Positions 16,978 to 25,352 of a stretch of 64,000 bases of DNA are shown piece after piece. How positions within the stretch are numbered: the first letter of the stretch is position 1; each line of letters starts with the position of its first letter. This stretch comes from AWTP1-13 sp963797005 (lineage in GTDB: Bacteria; Pseudomonadota; Alphaproteobacteria; Rhizobiales; Hyphomicrobiaceae): assembly GCA_963797005.1 (NCBI GenBank), contig CAWCOF010000020.1, positions 1-64,000 of the forward strand, written 5' to 3'. The notes beneath the pieces were generated by a model, which had not been told where the DNA came from, did not search any database, and saw only the letters and a list, made by a program, of their open reading frames with translations. The translations under genes were made by a program, and so were the position numbers.

Positions 16978-18336
16978 ATGCAAACGAATTTCACGGCCAA
17001 GCAGCTTCGCAATCCGCGCCTGGCGGAGGTCGACAAGATCCTGCGCCGCTGCGTCCATTGCGGCTTCTGCACTGCCACCTGCCCGACCTATGTGCTGCTC
17101 GGCGACGAGCGCGACAGCCCGCGCGGCCGCATCTACCTGATGAAGGAGATGTTCGAGCGCGGCCGTCGCGCGGGCCCCGAGGTCAGGCGCCACGTCGACC
17201 GCTGCCTGTCGTGCCTATCCTGCATGACGACGTGTCCCAGCGGGGTCGATTACATGCACCTCGTCGACTATACGCGCGTGCACATCGAGCAGACGGGCCA
17301 GCGCGGTTTTCGGGAGCGGCTGGCGCGGTCGCTGGTTGCGGCCACCGTCCCCTATCCGGACCGCTTGCGCCTGGCGCTGAGGGCGGCGCGTCTTGCCAGG
17401 CCGTTCATTCCGCTGCTGCGCCGGCTGCGGCTCGACCAGATCGTGGCCATGCTCGAGCTGGCGCCCAAGGGCTTTCTGCGCGGCGCCGCCTTCTCCGGCC
17501 CCGGCACGGCGGCCACCGAGGGGGAGCGGCGCAAGAAGGTGATCCTGCTGGCCGGCTGCGCCCAGCAGGTGCTGCGGCCCGAGATCAACGACGCCACCAT
17601 CCGCCTGCTCGCGCGACGCGGCGTCGACGTGGAGGTGGCGGCGGGCGCCGGCTGCTGCGGGGCGCTCGTGCACCACATGGGCCGCGAAGCGAGCGCCATC
17701 GCCATGGCCAAGCGCAACATCGATGCCTGGATGAAGGTGATCGAGAAGCGCGGGCCCATCGATGCGGTGATCATCAACACGTCGGGCTGCGGCACCACCG
17801 TCAAGGACTACGCGCACATGCTCAAGCGCGAGCCGCACTACGCCGACAAGGCAGCCAAGATCGCCGCCATGACGCGCGACGTGACCGAGTTCCTCGGCAG
17901 CTACGAGATGGGCCCGCCCAAGCGATGGTCATCCCTGCGCGTCGCCTATCACTCGGCCTGCTCGATGCAGCACGGCCAGCGCATCGTGGAGGAGCCGCGC
18001 AAGCTCCTGAGCAATGCCGGCTTCACGGTGGTCGAGATCCCCGAGGGGCACCTGTGCTGCGGCTCTGCCGGCACCTACAACATCCTGCAGCCGGCCATTT
18101 CGGCCGACCTCAGGGACCGCAAGATCGCCAACATCAGGAGCGTGCGCCCCGACTGCGTCGCCACCGGCAACATCGGCTGCATCACCCAGCTCGCGCACGG
18201 CATGGATCTGCCCATCGCCCACACCGTGGAGCTGCTCGACTGGGCCTACGGCGGGCCCGTGCCGCGCGGCCTCGAGCGTCTCTCCCGCCACGTCCACGAC
18301 GTGCCCGAGCCCAAACCGCTGTTTGCCACGACGTGA
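16978..18336 (+). CDS. glcF: Glycolate oxidase iron-sulfur subunit GlcF
   Basis: The 452-residue protein has two N-terminal 4Fe-4S motifs, CVHCGFCTATCP (about residues 25-36) and CLSCLSCMTTCPSG (about 77-90). Two CCG domains follow (AGCAQQVLRPE ... GAGCCGALVHHMG, and YHSACSMQHGQ ... HLCCGSAGTYNI). It transfers electrons from GlcD/GlcE to the membrane quinone pool. Length and motif order are normal and the frame is intact. It completes the operon. Confidence 0.93.
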   Translation: MQTNFTAKQLRNPRLAEVDKILRRCVHCGFCTATCPTYVLLGDERDSPRGRIYLMKEMFERGRRAGPEVRRHVDRCLSCLSCMTTCPSGVDYMHLVDYTRVHIEQTGQRGFRERLARSLVAATVPYPDRLRLALRAARLARPFIPLLRRLRLDQIVAMLELAPKGFLRGAAFSGPGTAATEGERRKKVILLAGCAQQVLRPEINDATIRLLARRGVDVEVAAGAGCCGALVHHMGREASAIAMAKRNIDAWMKVIEKRGPIDAVIINTSGCGTTVKDYAHMLKREPHYADKAAKIAAMTRDVTEFLGSYEMGPPKRWSSLRVAYHSACSMQHGQRIVEEPRKLLSNAGFTVVEIPEGHLCCGSAGTYNILQPAISADLRDRKIANIRSVRPDCVATGNIGCITQLAHGMDLPIAHTVELLDWAYGGPVPRGLERLSRHVHDVPEPKPLFATT

Positions 18337-18354
18337 TCGCGGAGGCTCGTGCAG

Positions 18355-19086
18355 ATGATCAAACGAATACTATTGTGGTCCGGCGCGGCCTTGGCCATCC
18401 CTGCGCTGTTGTTTTGCGCCCTAATCATTTGGCCGGACCCGCTTTTTGCCTACTCGCTCGGCACTGGCAAGATCGTCGTTGCCTCTGACCGTCCCATTCC
18501 GTCCGCTGGCGGAGAACGGTTTCTGCGTGACTGCGAGAGATTGCTCGAGCGATCGCCGCTCAAGACCAAGGCGCGCCAATACCGGATCTATGTCGCCAAC
18601 GAGGACTGGCGACAGCGCCTGTTCTTCCTCCCGTCCCCCAAGGCGTGGGGCCTCGCGTACGGCTACCCCCTCGGTGGCAACGCGTTCTTGAGTGGTGCCA
18701 ACTTCGATGCCGGCCGGGTCGTACATTGGGGATATGTCGGCACTCCACCGCGCACGCTCGCCTGGTTATGTGCACACGAACTCACTCATATCGTGGCCGC
18801 AGAACATGTCGGTCTGGCTCGCTTTCGCGTACCGAGGTGGGTATGGGAAGGTCTCCCCGATTATGTCGGCATAGAGAACCGGCAGTCGTTCGAGGAGTTG
18901 AGGGGTGCACTTGGCGATCGACCTGTCGATATCCCGATGATGATCAGGTATGGCAGCTACCCGCGATACCGGCTGCTCGTCACGTTCTTCCTTGAGAAGA
19001 AGGGTTGGTCCGTTGACCAGCTGCTGCAATCGAGACTGTCGGAAGCTGAGGCGACCGAGATCATGCGGGCCGATGGGAGGCGATGA
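18355..19086 (+). CDS. Membrane-anchored HExxH metallopeptidase-like protein
   Basis: The 243-residue protein starts with one membrane segment (about residues 6-30, LLWSGAALAIPALLFCALII) and has a periplasmic domain containing CAHELTHIVAAEH (HExxH zinc site, about 142-154). Further on WEGLPDYVG supplies the likely third ligand Glu. This layout resembles Peptidase_MA-like gluzincins of unknown substrate. GGAGG at 18341-18345 is correctly spaced for the ATG at 18355, better than for the GTG at 18349. It sits between glcF and ald but has lower GC than both, so may have a separate origin. Confidence 0.65.
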   Translation: MIKRILLWSGAALAIPALLFCALIIWPDPLFAYSLGTGKIVVASDRPIPSAGGERFLRDCERLLERSPLKTKARQYRIYVANEDWRQRLFFLPSPKAWGLAYGYPLGGNAFLSGANFDAGRVVHWGYVGTPPRTLAWLCAHELTHIVAAEHVGLARFRVPRWVWEGLPDYVGIENRQSFEELRGALGDRPVDIPMMIRYGSYPRYRLLVTFFLEKKGWSVDQLLQSRLSEAEATEIMRADGRR

Positions 19087-19089
19087 CGT

Positions 19090-20208
19090 ATGCGCATCGG
19101 CGTGCCGAAGGAGATCAAGGTCCACGAGTACCGGGTGGGCATGACGCCGGCCAGCGTGCGCGAGGCGGTGGCGCACGGGCACGAGGTGCTGGTCGAGCGC
19201 GATGCGGCAGCCCGCCAGGGCATCACGGATGCCGACTACAAGCGCGCCGGCGCGAAGGTGCTGCCCTCCGCCGCGGAGATCTTCGCCAAGGCCGACCTGA
19301 TCGTGAAGGTGAAGGAGCCGCAGCCCAATGAATGCGCCATGCTGCGCGAGGGCCAGACCATCTTCACCTATCTGCATCTGGCGCCCGACCCCGAGCAGAC
19401 CAAGGCGCTGATGGCGTCGGGCGTCACGGCAATCGCCTACGAGACGGTGACGAGCCCGCGCGGCGGCCTGCCGCTGCTGGCGCCGATGAGCGAGGTGGCG
19501 GGGCGCATGGCGATCCAGGCCGGCGCGCATTGCCTGGAGATGGAGCAGGGCGGCCGCGGCATGCTGCTCGGCGGCGTCGCCGGTGTGGCGCCCGCCAAGG
19601 TCGTCGTGCTCGGCGGCGGCGTGGCCGGCGTCAACGCGGCGCGCATGGCGATCGGGCTCGAGGCCCAGGTGACCGTGCTCGACATCAATGTCGACCGCCT
19701 CTACGCCATCGACCAGCAGTTCGGCGCCTCGGTCAACACGATATTCTCCACGCGCCAGGCGGTCGAGGACTACGTGCTGGAGGCCGACCTCGTCATCGGC
19801 GCCGTGCTCGTGCCTGGCGCCGCCGCCCCCAAGCTCCTCACCGAAGCGCTGGTCAGGCAGATGCAGCGCGGCTCCGTCATCGTCGACATCTCCATCGACC
19901 AGGGCGGCACCTCGGAAACCTCCAAGCCCACCACTCACGCCAACCCGACCTACGTGACGCACGGGGTCGTGCACTACGCCGTCACCAACATGCCGGGCGC
20001 CGTGGCGCGCACGTCCACCTTCGCCCTCAACAATGCCACCCTGCCCTTCGTGCTGGCGCTTGCCGGCAAGGGCACCGAGGCGGCGGTGAAGGCCGACCCC
20101 CACCTCCTGGCCGGCCTCAACGTCTACCGAGGCAAGATCACGCATCCGGCCGTGGCTGCCGCTCTCGGCCTCGCGTACGCGGATCCGAAGGGGCTGCTCA
20201 AGGGGTGA
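19090..20208 (+). CDS. ald: Alanine dehydrogenase
   Basis: The 372-residue protein matches NAD-dependent L-alanine dehydrogenase, which interconverts alanine and pyruvate plus ammonia. It shows MRIGVPKEIKVHEYRVGMTP at the N-terminus and KVKEPQ containing the catalytic Lys. YLHLAPD and the catalytic His region follow, then the Rossmann motif VLGGGVAGVNAARMA (about 174-188) and VDISIDQGG. The residues after DQGG are TSETS, where many homologues have CFETS. It starts 4 bp after the previous stop. With lactate/glycolate oxidation next door, the pyruvate produced could enter here, but that link is inference. Confidence 0.93.
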   Translation: MRIGVPKEIKVHEYRVGMTPASVREAVAHGHEVLVERDAAARQGITDADYKRAGAKVLPSAAEIFAKADLIVKVKEPQPNECAMLREGQTIFTYLHLAPDPEQTKALMASGVTAIAYETVTSPRGGLPLLAPMSEVAGRMAIQAGAHCLEMEQGGRGMLLGGVAGVAPAKVVVLGGGVAGVNAARMAIGLEAQVTVLDINVDRLYAIDQQFGASVNTIFSTRQAVEDYVLEADLVIGAVLVPGAAAPKLLTEALVRQMQRGSVIVDISIDQGGTSETSKPTTHANPTYVTHGVVHYAVTNMPGAVARTSTFALNNATLPFVLALAGKGTEAAVKADPHLLAGLNVYRGKITHPAVAAALGLAYADPKGLLKG

Positions 20209-20232
20209 ACCGATTGGGGTCGGCAATGATCG

Positions 20233-20565
20233 TCAGGCCGCGACCGCTTTTTTGGCCTGAGCAAGTGGTTTGATCCTGGCGATCTCAGGCCTACGCGCGG
20301 CATGCCATGCGTCGTGCTGGCTCTGCAGGTTGAGCCAAAAGATTGCGCTGTTGCCAAACGCCCGGCCCAATCGTGCAGCCACGTCAGCGGTGACAGCCCG
20401 ATCCTCGTTCAAAATCGCGTACAAAGTCTGGCGCGAAATCCCCAAGTGCTCCGCCAATCGCGACTTTGCCATGCCCAGCGCAGGCAGAACGTCCTCGCGA
20501 AGGATTGCGCCTGGATGAGCGGGCTCAAACGCCGGGCCGCCTTCGACGAGCGTCTCAGTCGCCAT
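20233..20565 (-). CDS. higA: HigA antitoxin (XRE family)
   Basis: The 110-residue protein has the HigA start AHPGAILREDVLPALGMAKSRLAEHLGISR, a helix-turn-helix (about 35-56, LAEHLGISRQTLYAILN), and the family motif SAIFWLNLQSQHDAWHA. It binds and neutralises the HigB toxin and represses the operon. The gene follows higB and overlaps it by 11 bp, the reverse order (toxin first) normal for HigBA. The C-terminal KKAVAA tail is short. Confidence 0.92.
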   Translation of the reverse strand: MATETLVEGGPAFEPAHPGAILREDVLPALGMAKSRLAEHLGISRQTLYAILNEDRAVTADVAARLGRAFGNSAIFWLNLQSQHDAWHAARRPEIARIKPLAQAKKAVAA

Positions 20566-20839
20566 GATAGTCTTCCTCGTTCACTCTTACGGCGTTGCCG
20601 TCTTCCCACTCGAATACGATGCGAAAATTGGCGCGCACCGTCACCGCATACTGACCCCTCCTGTCACCTTTCAACTCGTGGAACCTGAAGCCGGGGAGCC
20701 TCATATCCTCGGGCCTGGTGGCCGTATTGAGAGCAGACAGCACGCGCTCGATCTTCTCTTGCGATCGGGAATCGATACCCTTGGCCCGACCCCGTTCCCA
20801 AAGGGCCTTGAGAATTTTGCTCTTGAAGCTGCGCAACAT
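20555..20839 (-). CDS. higB: HigB/RelE-type toxin
   Basis: The 94-residue protein is a RelE-superfamily mRNA interferase of the HigB branch, predicted to cleave mRNA on the ribosome. It has the core RLPGFRFHELKGDRRGQYAVTVRANFRIVFEWEDG, with Arg residues at the usual catalytic positions, and the ending VRVNEEDYH. It begins with an unusually Arg/Lys-rich helix. It lies directly downstream of a direct-repeat operator with a TATAAT box and is followed by higA. Confidence 0.92.
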   Translation of the reverse strand: MLRSFKSKILKALWERGRAKGIDSRSQEKIERVLSALNTATRPEDMRLPGFRFHELKGDRRGQYAVTVRANFRIVFEWEDGNAVRVNEEDYHGD

Positions 20840-20851
20840 ATGTAAACTTTT

Positions 20852-20878
20852 GCGTTACATGTCAATTATAGCGTTACA
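20852..20878 (-). promoter_or_regulatory. Probable higBA promoter/operator with direct repeats
   Basis: Two identical GCGTTACA copies (plus strand 20852-20859 and 20871-20878; TGTAACGC on the transcribed strand) lie 19 bp apart, about two helical turns. Between them on the minus strand is a perfect TATAAT (20865-20870). This matches autorepression by an XRE antitoxin occupying repeats that flank the -10 box. A good -35 box was not found at normal spacing. It lies 13 bp upstream of the higB start. Confidence 0.6.
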
Positions 20879-20887
20879 GTACAATTC

Positions 20888-21973
20888 TCATTCACTACGC
20901 CGCGGGCCCTGCTGCCGCGCATTGCCGCCGCTCGGTGCCGCGACACTGGCCCCGGCCCCGCGCTGCATGCGCCGGAAGAGCCGGCCGCGGGCGAGGTCGA
21001 TGCGGTGCCGGCATTTGCTCCGCAAGTCGTTGCGGTGGCCGCCGAAGCCGACGTGGACCACATGCTTGCCGCGCATCTCCTGCACGAACTCGACGGCCGG
21101 AACGAAGTCGCTGTCCTCAGTAACCAGGAGGGCCACGTCGTAGACGTCGAAGGTGGCGTCCCCGATGAGGTCGGTGGCGATGTGGGTATCCAGCATCTTC
21201 TCGGGCGCGATCGGGATGCCGCCGGCGGTGAAATTGGCCGAGCCGAGCTGGTCCTCGCGCGGCGTGCGGCGGAAGATCGGCACCATGATGTAGCCGACCT
21301 GGCTCTGGATCGTGCGCGTCAGCTCGATGCGATGGGCCTCGTTCTCCTCGCGCCAGCGGTCGACCGTCTCCTTGCGCAGGCGGATCGGCAGCGGGAGACG
21401 GTCGGCCGCCGTCTGCTCCAGCCGCAGCATGGTCTCGAGCAGCTTGAAGTAGTCCTCCTCGAACAGCGTGCCGTAGACGTTGGTGCCGCGATAGACGACC
21501 GGCTGGGGCACCTTGCGGTCCCGCGACAGCCATTCCGAGGTCTCCTCGATCAATACCTGCGGCAGCGCAGCCCAGTCGATGTCGTGCTCGAGGGGGCGGT
21601 CGCGGCCATGCGCATTCTGCGTCCAGGTCCTGATGAAGTTGGAGTGATCGATGTAGATCTTCACCTGCTGGAAGTGGCCGAGCCGCAGGCGCCTGACGCG
21701 CGCCTTGAGATCCTCGGCGGTGGCGGAGGCCTTGCGGGCGAAGGAATCTATCTCGCTGATCTCGCGCTCGCGGCGTGTCGCGGTGGCGGAGGCAAAGAAC
21801 AGGCGTGCGACCTCGTCGCGCGCGCGGCTCCGACGGCGCAGCGCGACGAAACCGAGCGCCAGCGCAAGAAGGAGGACGCCCGCGATCGCCAGCCAGGCCA
21901 GGGGAGCTTCGGGGGAGCCGGGTGTGAGGATGCGCTCAAGGTATGCCAGCGGCGCACCAAGCCCCTCCATCAC
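20888..21973 (-). CDS. Membrane-anchored NYN-domain (PIN-like) protein
   Basis: The 361-residue protein has an N-terminal membrane segment (about residues 24-46, WLAIAGVLLLALALGFVAL), a basic linker and a LabA/DUF88-type NYN domain (about 100-335). Acidic metal-binding positions are visible in KIYIDHSNF, EKMLDTHIATDL and LLVTEDSDFVPAVEF, followed by the strand GKHVVHVGFG. NYN domains are PIN-like nucleases acting on RNA; anchoring in the membrane would place this one at the inner face. The C-terminal tail is Arg/Gly-rich and disordered. It is upstream of higBA and on the same strand, but the strong promoter between them suggests separate transcription. Confidence 0.8.
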   Translation of the reverse strand: MMEGLGAPLAYLERILTPGSPEAPLAWLAIAGVLLLALALGFVALRRRSRARDEVARLFFASATATRREREISEIDSFARKASATAEDLKARVRRLRLGHFQQVKIYIDHSNFIRTWTQNAHGRDRPLEHDIDWAALPQVLIEETSEWLSRDRKVPQPVVYRGTNVYGTLFEEDYFKLLETMLRLEQTAADRLPLPIRLRKETVDRWREENEAHRIELTRTIQSQVGYIMVPIFRRTPREDQLGSANFTAGGIPIAPEKMLDTHIATDLIGDATFDVYDVALLVTEDSDFVPAVEFVQEMRGKHVVHVGFGGHRNDLRSKCRHRIDLARGRLFRRMQRGAGASVAAPSGGNARQQGPRRSE

Positions 21974-22320
21974 GCAGTTCCTTCCGACCCCGCCAAGGCA
22001 TCATCCGGCGTCGGCCTTGCCCCAGAACCCGCGTGAGAAGCACGGCGTATCGACCGCGCCGAACCTAGCACTCTGCAGGCCTCTTTCAACAAATTCGGGT
22101 GGCCTCGAGCTGTTCGGAATGTCCACTTCGGCCCGCCTGCTGGCGCCGATCTCGTCCTCCCGATGATGTCGCGTGGCCGGCATGGCATTTCGGCAACGCC
22201 GCCGGCCGAACCGCTTGGCCAACAAGGGCTCGGCCAAACTCGCCAATCGCCTAGCCGATCGGAACCGGCTATGCATGGCGGTGGTGCGCCCGATTCTCCA
22301 ATGCCTCGGCACGCATAATC
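21974..22320. other. Intergenic region, no gene recognised
   Basis: This 347-bp space separates the divergent NYN and PagL-like genes and should contain both promoters. No convincing coding frame, RNA gene or long dyad was found. Confidence 0.5.
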
Positions 22321-22890
22321 ATGATGGACATCATGCTCCTGCGAACGTTCGCGCTCGGGACGGTTCTGGTGCTGGCCCTATCGGCAGATTGCGCGCCGGC
22401 GCTGGCGCAGGATGCCGGCTTGCCCTACCGCACGGAGTTGCGGGTCGGTGTCCTCGCCCATGACGTGCCGGATCTGTGGAGCGGTTTTCGGCTCGAGAGC
22501 GGCGTCGACATCAATGGCGAGGTCCTGTTCGGCTCCGGCCTCGCCGTCCTGGGCGGCGTGCTGCGCCCCGCGATCGGCGGGTCGGTCAACACCAGTGGCG
22601 GCACCAGCAAGGGCTATATCGATGCCCGCTGGGAGATCGAGGGTCCGGCCGGGCTTTTCTTCGGCACCGGGCTCGGCGCCGCCGTGCACAACGGCAACCT
22701 CGGTCCAACCGATCCCGATCTAAAGGCGCTCGGCTCACGCGTGCTCTTTCATATCCCCATTGAGGTTGGTTTCCGCTTCGACCAGCGCCGCAGTATCTCC
22801 GTCTATTTCGAGCACACCTCGAACGCCGGTCTGGCGAACCACAACGAGGGTCTCGACAGCATCGGCGTGCGCTACGGCGTCCGCTTCTGA
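22321..22890 (+). CDS. PagL-like lipid A 3-O-deacylase
   Basis: PagL proteins are eight-stranded outer-membrane beta barrels that remove the 3-O-acyl chain of lipid A. The 189-residue product has a signal peptide (cleavage near ALAQDA, about residue 30) and alternating strand sequence with Gly-rich turns. The C-terminal FEHTSNAGLANHNEG holds the catalytic His and Ser and the downstream Glu in the family arrangement. It ends in VRYGVRF with a terminal Phe, as required for outer-membrane insertion. Enzymatic activity is inferred from the motif. Confidence 0.85.
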   Translation: MMDIMLLRTFALGTVLVLALSADCAPALAQDAGLPYRTELRVGVLAHDVPDLWSGFRLESGVDINGEVLFGSGLAVLGGVLRPAIGGSVNTSGGTSKGYIDARWEIEGPAGLFFGTGLGAAVHNGNLGPTDPDLKALGSRVLFHIPIEVGFRFDQRRSISVYFEHTSNAGLANHNEGLDSIGVRYGVRF

Positions 22891-22935
22891 TCGACGGCCT
22901 GTGGCGGTCGCGCCCCTCGCCATTGAGCGACACGA

Positions 22936-23949
22936 ATGCCCAGCCCCCTCCTGATAGAGCTCACGCGCGGCGGCCTCGTTGAGAGCGTGCACGGGGGCGG
23001 CGTGGCGGTCGTGCGTGCGGGCGGCGGGGTCGTGGCCTCGATCGGAGACATTGCTGCTTCCGTCTTCCCGCGCTCCGCCATCAAGCCCCTGCAGGTGCTG
23101 CCGCTGCTGGAGACCGGCGCGGCAGACCGCTTCGGCTTCGGTGCGCCGGAGATCGCCATCGCCAGCGGCTCCCACTCCGGGTCCGCTGCCCATGTCGAGG
23201 TTGTCCGATCCATGCTCGCGCGTGCCGGCTTGACGGAGGCTGCGCTCGCCTGCGGTGTGCACGAGCCGATGGACGGTGCGGCCGCCCGCGATCTCGTGCG
23301 CGCCGGCCGCACCCCGTCCGCGCTCCATCACAACTGCTCGGGCAAGCACGCGGCCATGCTGGCCACCGCCGTGCATCTGGGCGAGCCAACGGAAGGCTAC
23401 TGGCAACCCGATCATCCCGTACAGGAGCGCATCCGCCGTGTGCTCGAGGACCTGACCGGAGCCCGCCTCGACGCGCACGCCTGCGGTATCGATGGTTGCT
23501 GCGTTCCCAACTGGGCGATCCCGCTCGAGGGACTGGCGCGCGCCTTCGCCCGCCTCGCGACGGGCGAGGGGCTCGATCCGGATCGTACGCGCGCATGCCT
23601 GGCCGTTGCCGAGGCCTGCTGGGCGCACCCGGTGCTCGTTGCCGGCGCCGGCCGCCTCGATACGCTCGCCATGCAGCGATTGCCGCGCAAGGCGTTGATC
23701 AAGGGCGGCGCCGAAGGCGTCTGCGCCGGCGCGTTTCCCGAGCACGGTCTCGGCTTCGCGCTCAAGATCGCGGACGGCGCCAAGCGCGCAGCCGACACGG
23801 TGGCCGCCGCGATCATTGCCGGGCTCCATCCGGAAGCGGAGGGCCTTGGCCCGTCCCCCATCCTCACCAATTGGCGCGGGCTCGAGGTGGGCCGGGTCCG
23901 TCTTTCGCCGGAGCTGGATGCGATGCTGGCATCGCTGGGCACCGCATGA
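22936..23949 (+). CDS. L-asparaginase, rhizobial type II family (Pfam Asparaginase_II)
   Basis: The 337-residue protein belongs to the asparaginase family related to the Rhizobium etli enzyme, distinct from E. coli AnsA/AnsB. Visible motifs are SVFPRSAIKPLQVLP and ASGSHSGS near the N-terminus, the Cys/Lys motif NCSGKHAAML (about 131-140), CGIDGCCVP (about 182-190) and a GGAEGVCAGAF segment. The Cys and Lys residues in these motifs build the active and metal site in that family. It releases ammonia from asparagine. A second function in beta-aspartyl substrates cannot be excluded. Confidence 0.87.
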   Translation: MPSPLLIELTRGGLVESVHGGGVAVVRAGGGVVASIGDIAASVFPRSAIKPLQVLPLLETGAADRFGFGAPEIAIASGSHSGSAAHVEVVRSMLARAGLTEAALACGVHEPMDGAAARDLVRAGRTPSALHHNCSGKHAAMLATAVHLGEPTEGYWQPDHPVQERIRRVLEDLTGARLDAHACGIDGCCVPNWAIPLEGLARAFARLATGEGLDPDRTRACLAVAEACWAHPVLVAGAGRLDTLAMQRLPRKALIKGGAEGVCAGAFPEHGLGFALKIADGAKRAADTVAAAIIAGLHPEAEGLGPSPILTNWRGLEVGRVRLSPELDAMLASLGTA

Positions 23950-23985
23950 CCGCGCGCCGCGGCGATTAGGGCTTTCCCTACGTCC

Positions 23986-24037
23986 AAGATTCACGTTCCA
24001 TGATCGAAGTGCTTCGATCAGAAGCGATCTTGCTCTA
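23986..24037. repeat. Dispersed palindromic repeat, copy 1
   Basis: The 52-bp sequence contains the dyad TGATCGAAGTGCTTCGATCA and ends AGCGATCTTGCTCTA. Its reverse complement is nearly identical to 47793-47854 downstream of gltD (TAGAGCAAGATCG... through GGAACGTGAATCTTG). It lies just after the asparaginase gene and could act as a terminator or REP-like element. Confidence 0.8.
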
Positions 24038-24103
24038 GACGCACGCGAGGCGCGGATGGACGAGGAGCGAAGCGATCGAAATCGGGGGTAGGCAGGACGA
24101 GGG

Positions 24104-24796
24104 TCAGCGCTTCTTGGCCTTGCCCTCTTTCTTGCCGTCCTTCTGCCCTTCCTCGGCGGGCACCTCGGCGGCGGCAAGCTCGGCGACCAGCTGCTGGGCC
24201 TGGCTGACCCAATCGTCCTTCTCGATGCGCCCATCGAGAGCAAGCGTCTCATCGACGTTGGCGAGGTCGTCGTCGGAGAAGTTGGCGATCTGGTCGAACT
24301 TGATGACGCCGAGGCCAGTCAAGCGGCCGGCCAGCTGCGCATCGATGCCTTTGATCCGGGTCAGATCATCCGCCTCGCCCTTGGGCCGCTTGAAGCCCTT
24401 GAAGGCGGCGTTGAGGCGCTTGGCGCGCGCATCCGTGCGCTCGAAAATGCGCGCCGACTTGCCGCGGCGGCCGCGCAGGTAATAGAGCTTGGCGCGCCGC
24501 ACCTTGCCGCGGCGGATCACTTCGATCTCCGCGATATAGGGCGAGTAGATGGGGAAAACGCGCTCCACTCCCTCGCCGTAGGAAATCTTGCGCACGGTGA
24601 AGTTCTCGTTGAGGCCCGCACCGGAGCGCGCGATGACGACGCCCTCGTAGGCCTGCAGGCGCGTCGAGTCGCCCTCGATGACTTTCACCATCACGCGAAC
24701 GGTGTCACCGGCCGCAAACTCGGGCACCCGGCGTTGAGCCGTGATGGCATCGATCTGTCGGCGCTCGAGATCGAGAATGACGTTGGTGGATGCCAT
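24104..24796 (-). CDS. rplS: Ribosomal protein L19 with C-terminal helix-hairpin-helix extension
   Basis: Residues 1 to about 125 are a complete L19 (RVPEFAAGDTVRVMVKV, EGVVIARSGAG, NFTVRKISYGEGVERVFP, RGKVRRAKLYYLRGRRGKSARI), which contacts the 30S-50S interface. The protein is 230 residues long, about twice the usual size. After a basic linker, residues about 143-205 (LTRIKGIDAQLAGRLTGLGV ... FDQIANFSDDDLANVDETLA) look like the helix-hairpin-helix module found appended to other alphaproteobacterial proteins such as L21. A Lys-rich tail follows. The trmD and rimM genes usual next to rplS are absent here. Confidence 0.92.
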   Translation of the reverse strand: MASTNVILDLERRQIDAITAQRRVPEFAAGDTVRVMVKVIEGDSTRLQAYEGVVIARSGAGLNENFTVRKISYGEGVERVFPIYSPYIAEIEVIRRGKVRRAKLYYLRGRRGKSARIFERTDARAKRLNAAFKGFKRPKGEADDLTRIKGIDAQLAGRLTGLGVIKFDQIANFSDDDLANVDETLALDGRIEKDDWVSQAQQLVAELAAAEVPAEEGQKDGKKEGKAKKR

Positions 24797-24956
24797 GGCG
24801 AAACCTCAGGGGAAGCGAGCGCGCCCACGGCCCGGCTCCGGGCGAGAACGCCCACGGGGACAGCCGTCGTTGGCGGAAGGCTGGGCCTTCTAACCCGAAA
24901 CCGGTGGCCTTGTCGAGGCTCGCCCCAGCCAATATTTGCCGGCCGAAGGCCCGATT

Positions 24957-25352
24957 TCAGCTCCCGCCGCCGGTGCCGCGTGCCTGGGGCACCATGCGGC
25001 TCAAATCGAGGCCATAAAGGCTCGAGCCTTCGGGCTTGATGGCCGCGGCAAGCTCCTTCAGCTGCGTCAGGCTCTCCAGCACCGGCCCGACCTCCTCGTC
25101 GTCGCCCAGCGTGGTGGCGTCGAGCTTCCGCAGGCGGGTTTCGAGTTGCGCGGCAGCACCGCTGACAGCCGCAAAGCCCAGCGATCCGCCCGCTCCCTTT
25201 ATGCGATGCACCCGCTCGAGTGCTTCCGCCAGGTTGCCGAGGATCGCCCCGGGGTCGTCGGTCGCCGGCGAGAGTGTGCGAACCAGCGCCTCGACGTCGC
25301 GGGGAAAGGCGTTGCAGTAGGAGACGATGAGAGATTGCAGCCTTTTGCTCAT
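24957..25352 (-). CDS. Histidine phosphotransfer (HPt) protein
   Basis: The 131-residue protein is a four-helix HPt domain with the phospho-accepting His in HRIKGAGGSLGFAAV (about residue 47) and the downstream LETRLRKLD helix. It relays phosphate between a hybrid kinase and a receiver. The start at 25350-25352 overlaps the stop of the upstream response regulator gene, so the pair is translationally coupled. No kinase gene is nearby. Confidence 0.8.
   Translation of the reverse strand: MSKRLQSLIVSYCNAFPRDVEALVRTLSPATDDPGAILGNLAEALERVHRIKGAGGSLGFAAVSGAAAQLETRLRKLDATTLGDDEEVGPVLESLTQLKELAAAIKPEGSSLYGLDLSRMVPQARGTGGGS

Noticed and set aside
14932..17193. 753-codon open frame opposite glcD-glcE
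   Set aside because: Antisense artefact of high GC; composition is unlike a protein and real conserved genes occupy the other strand.
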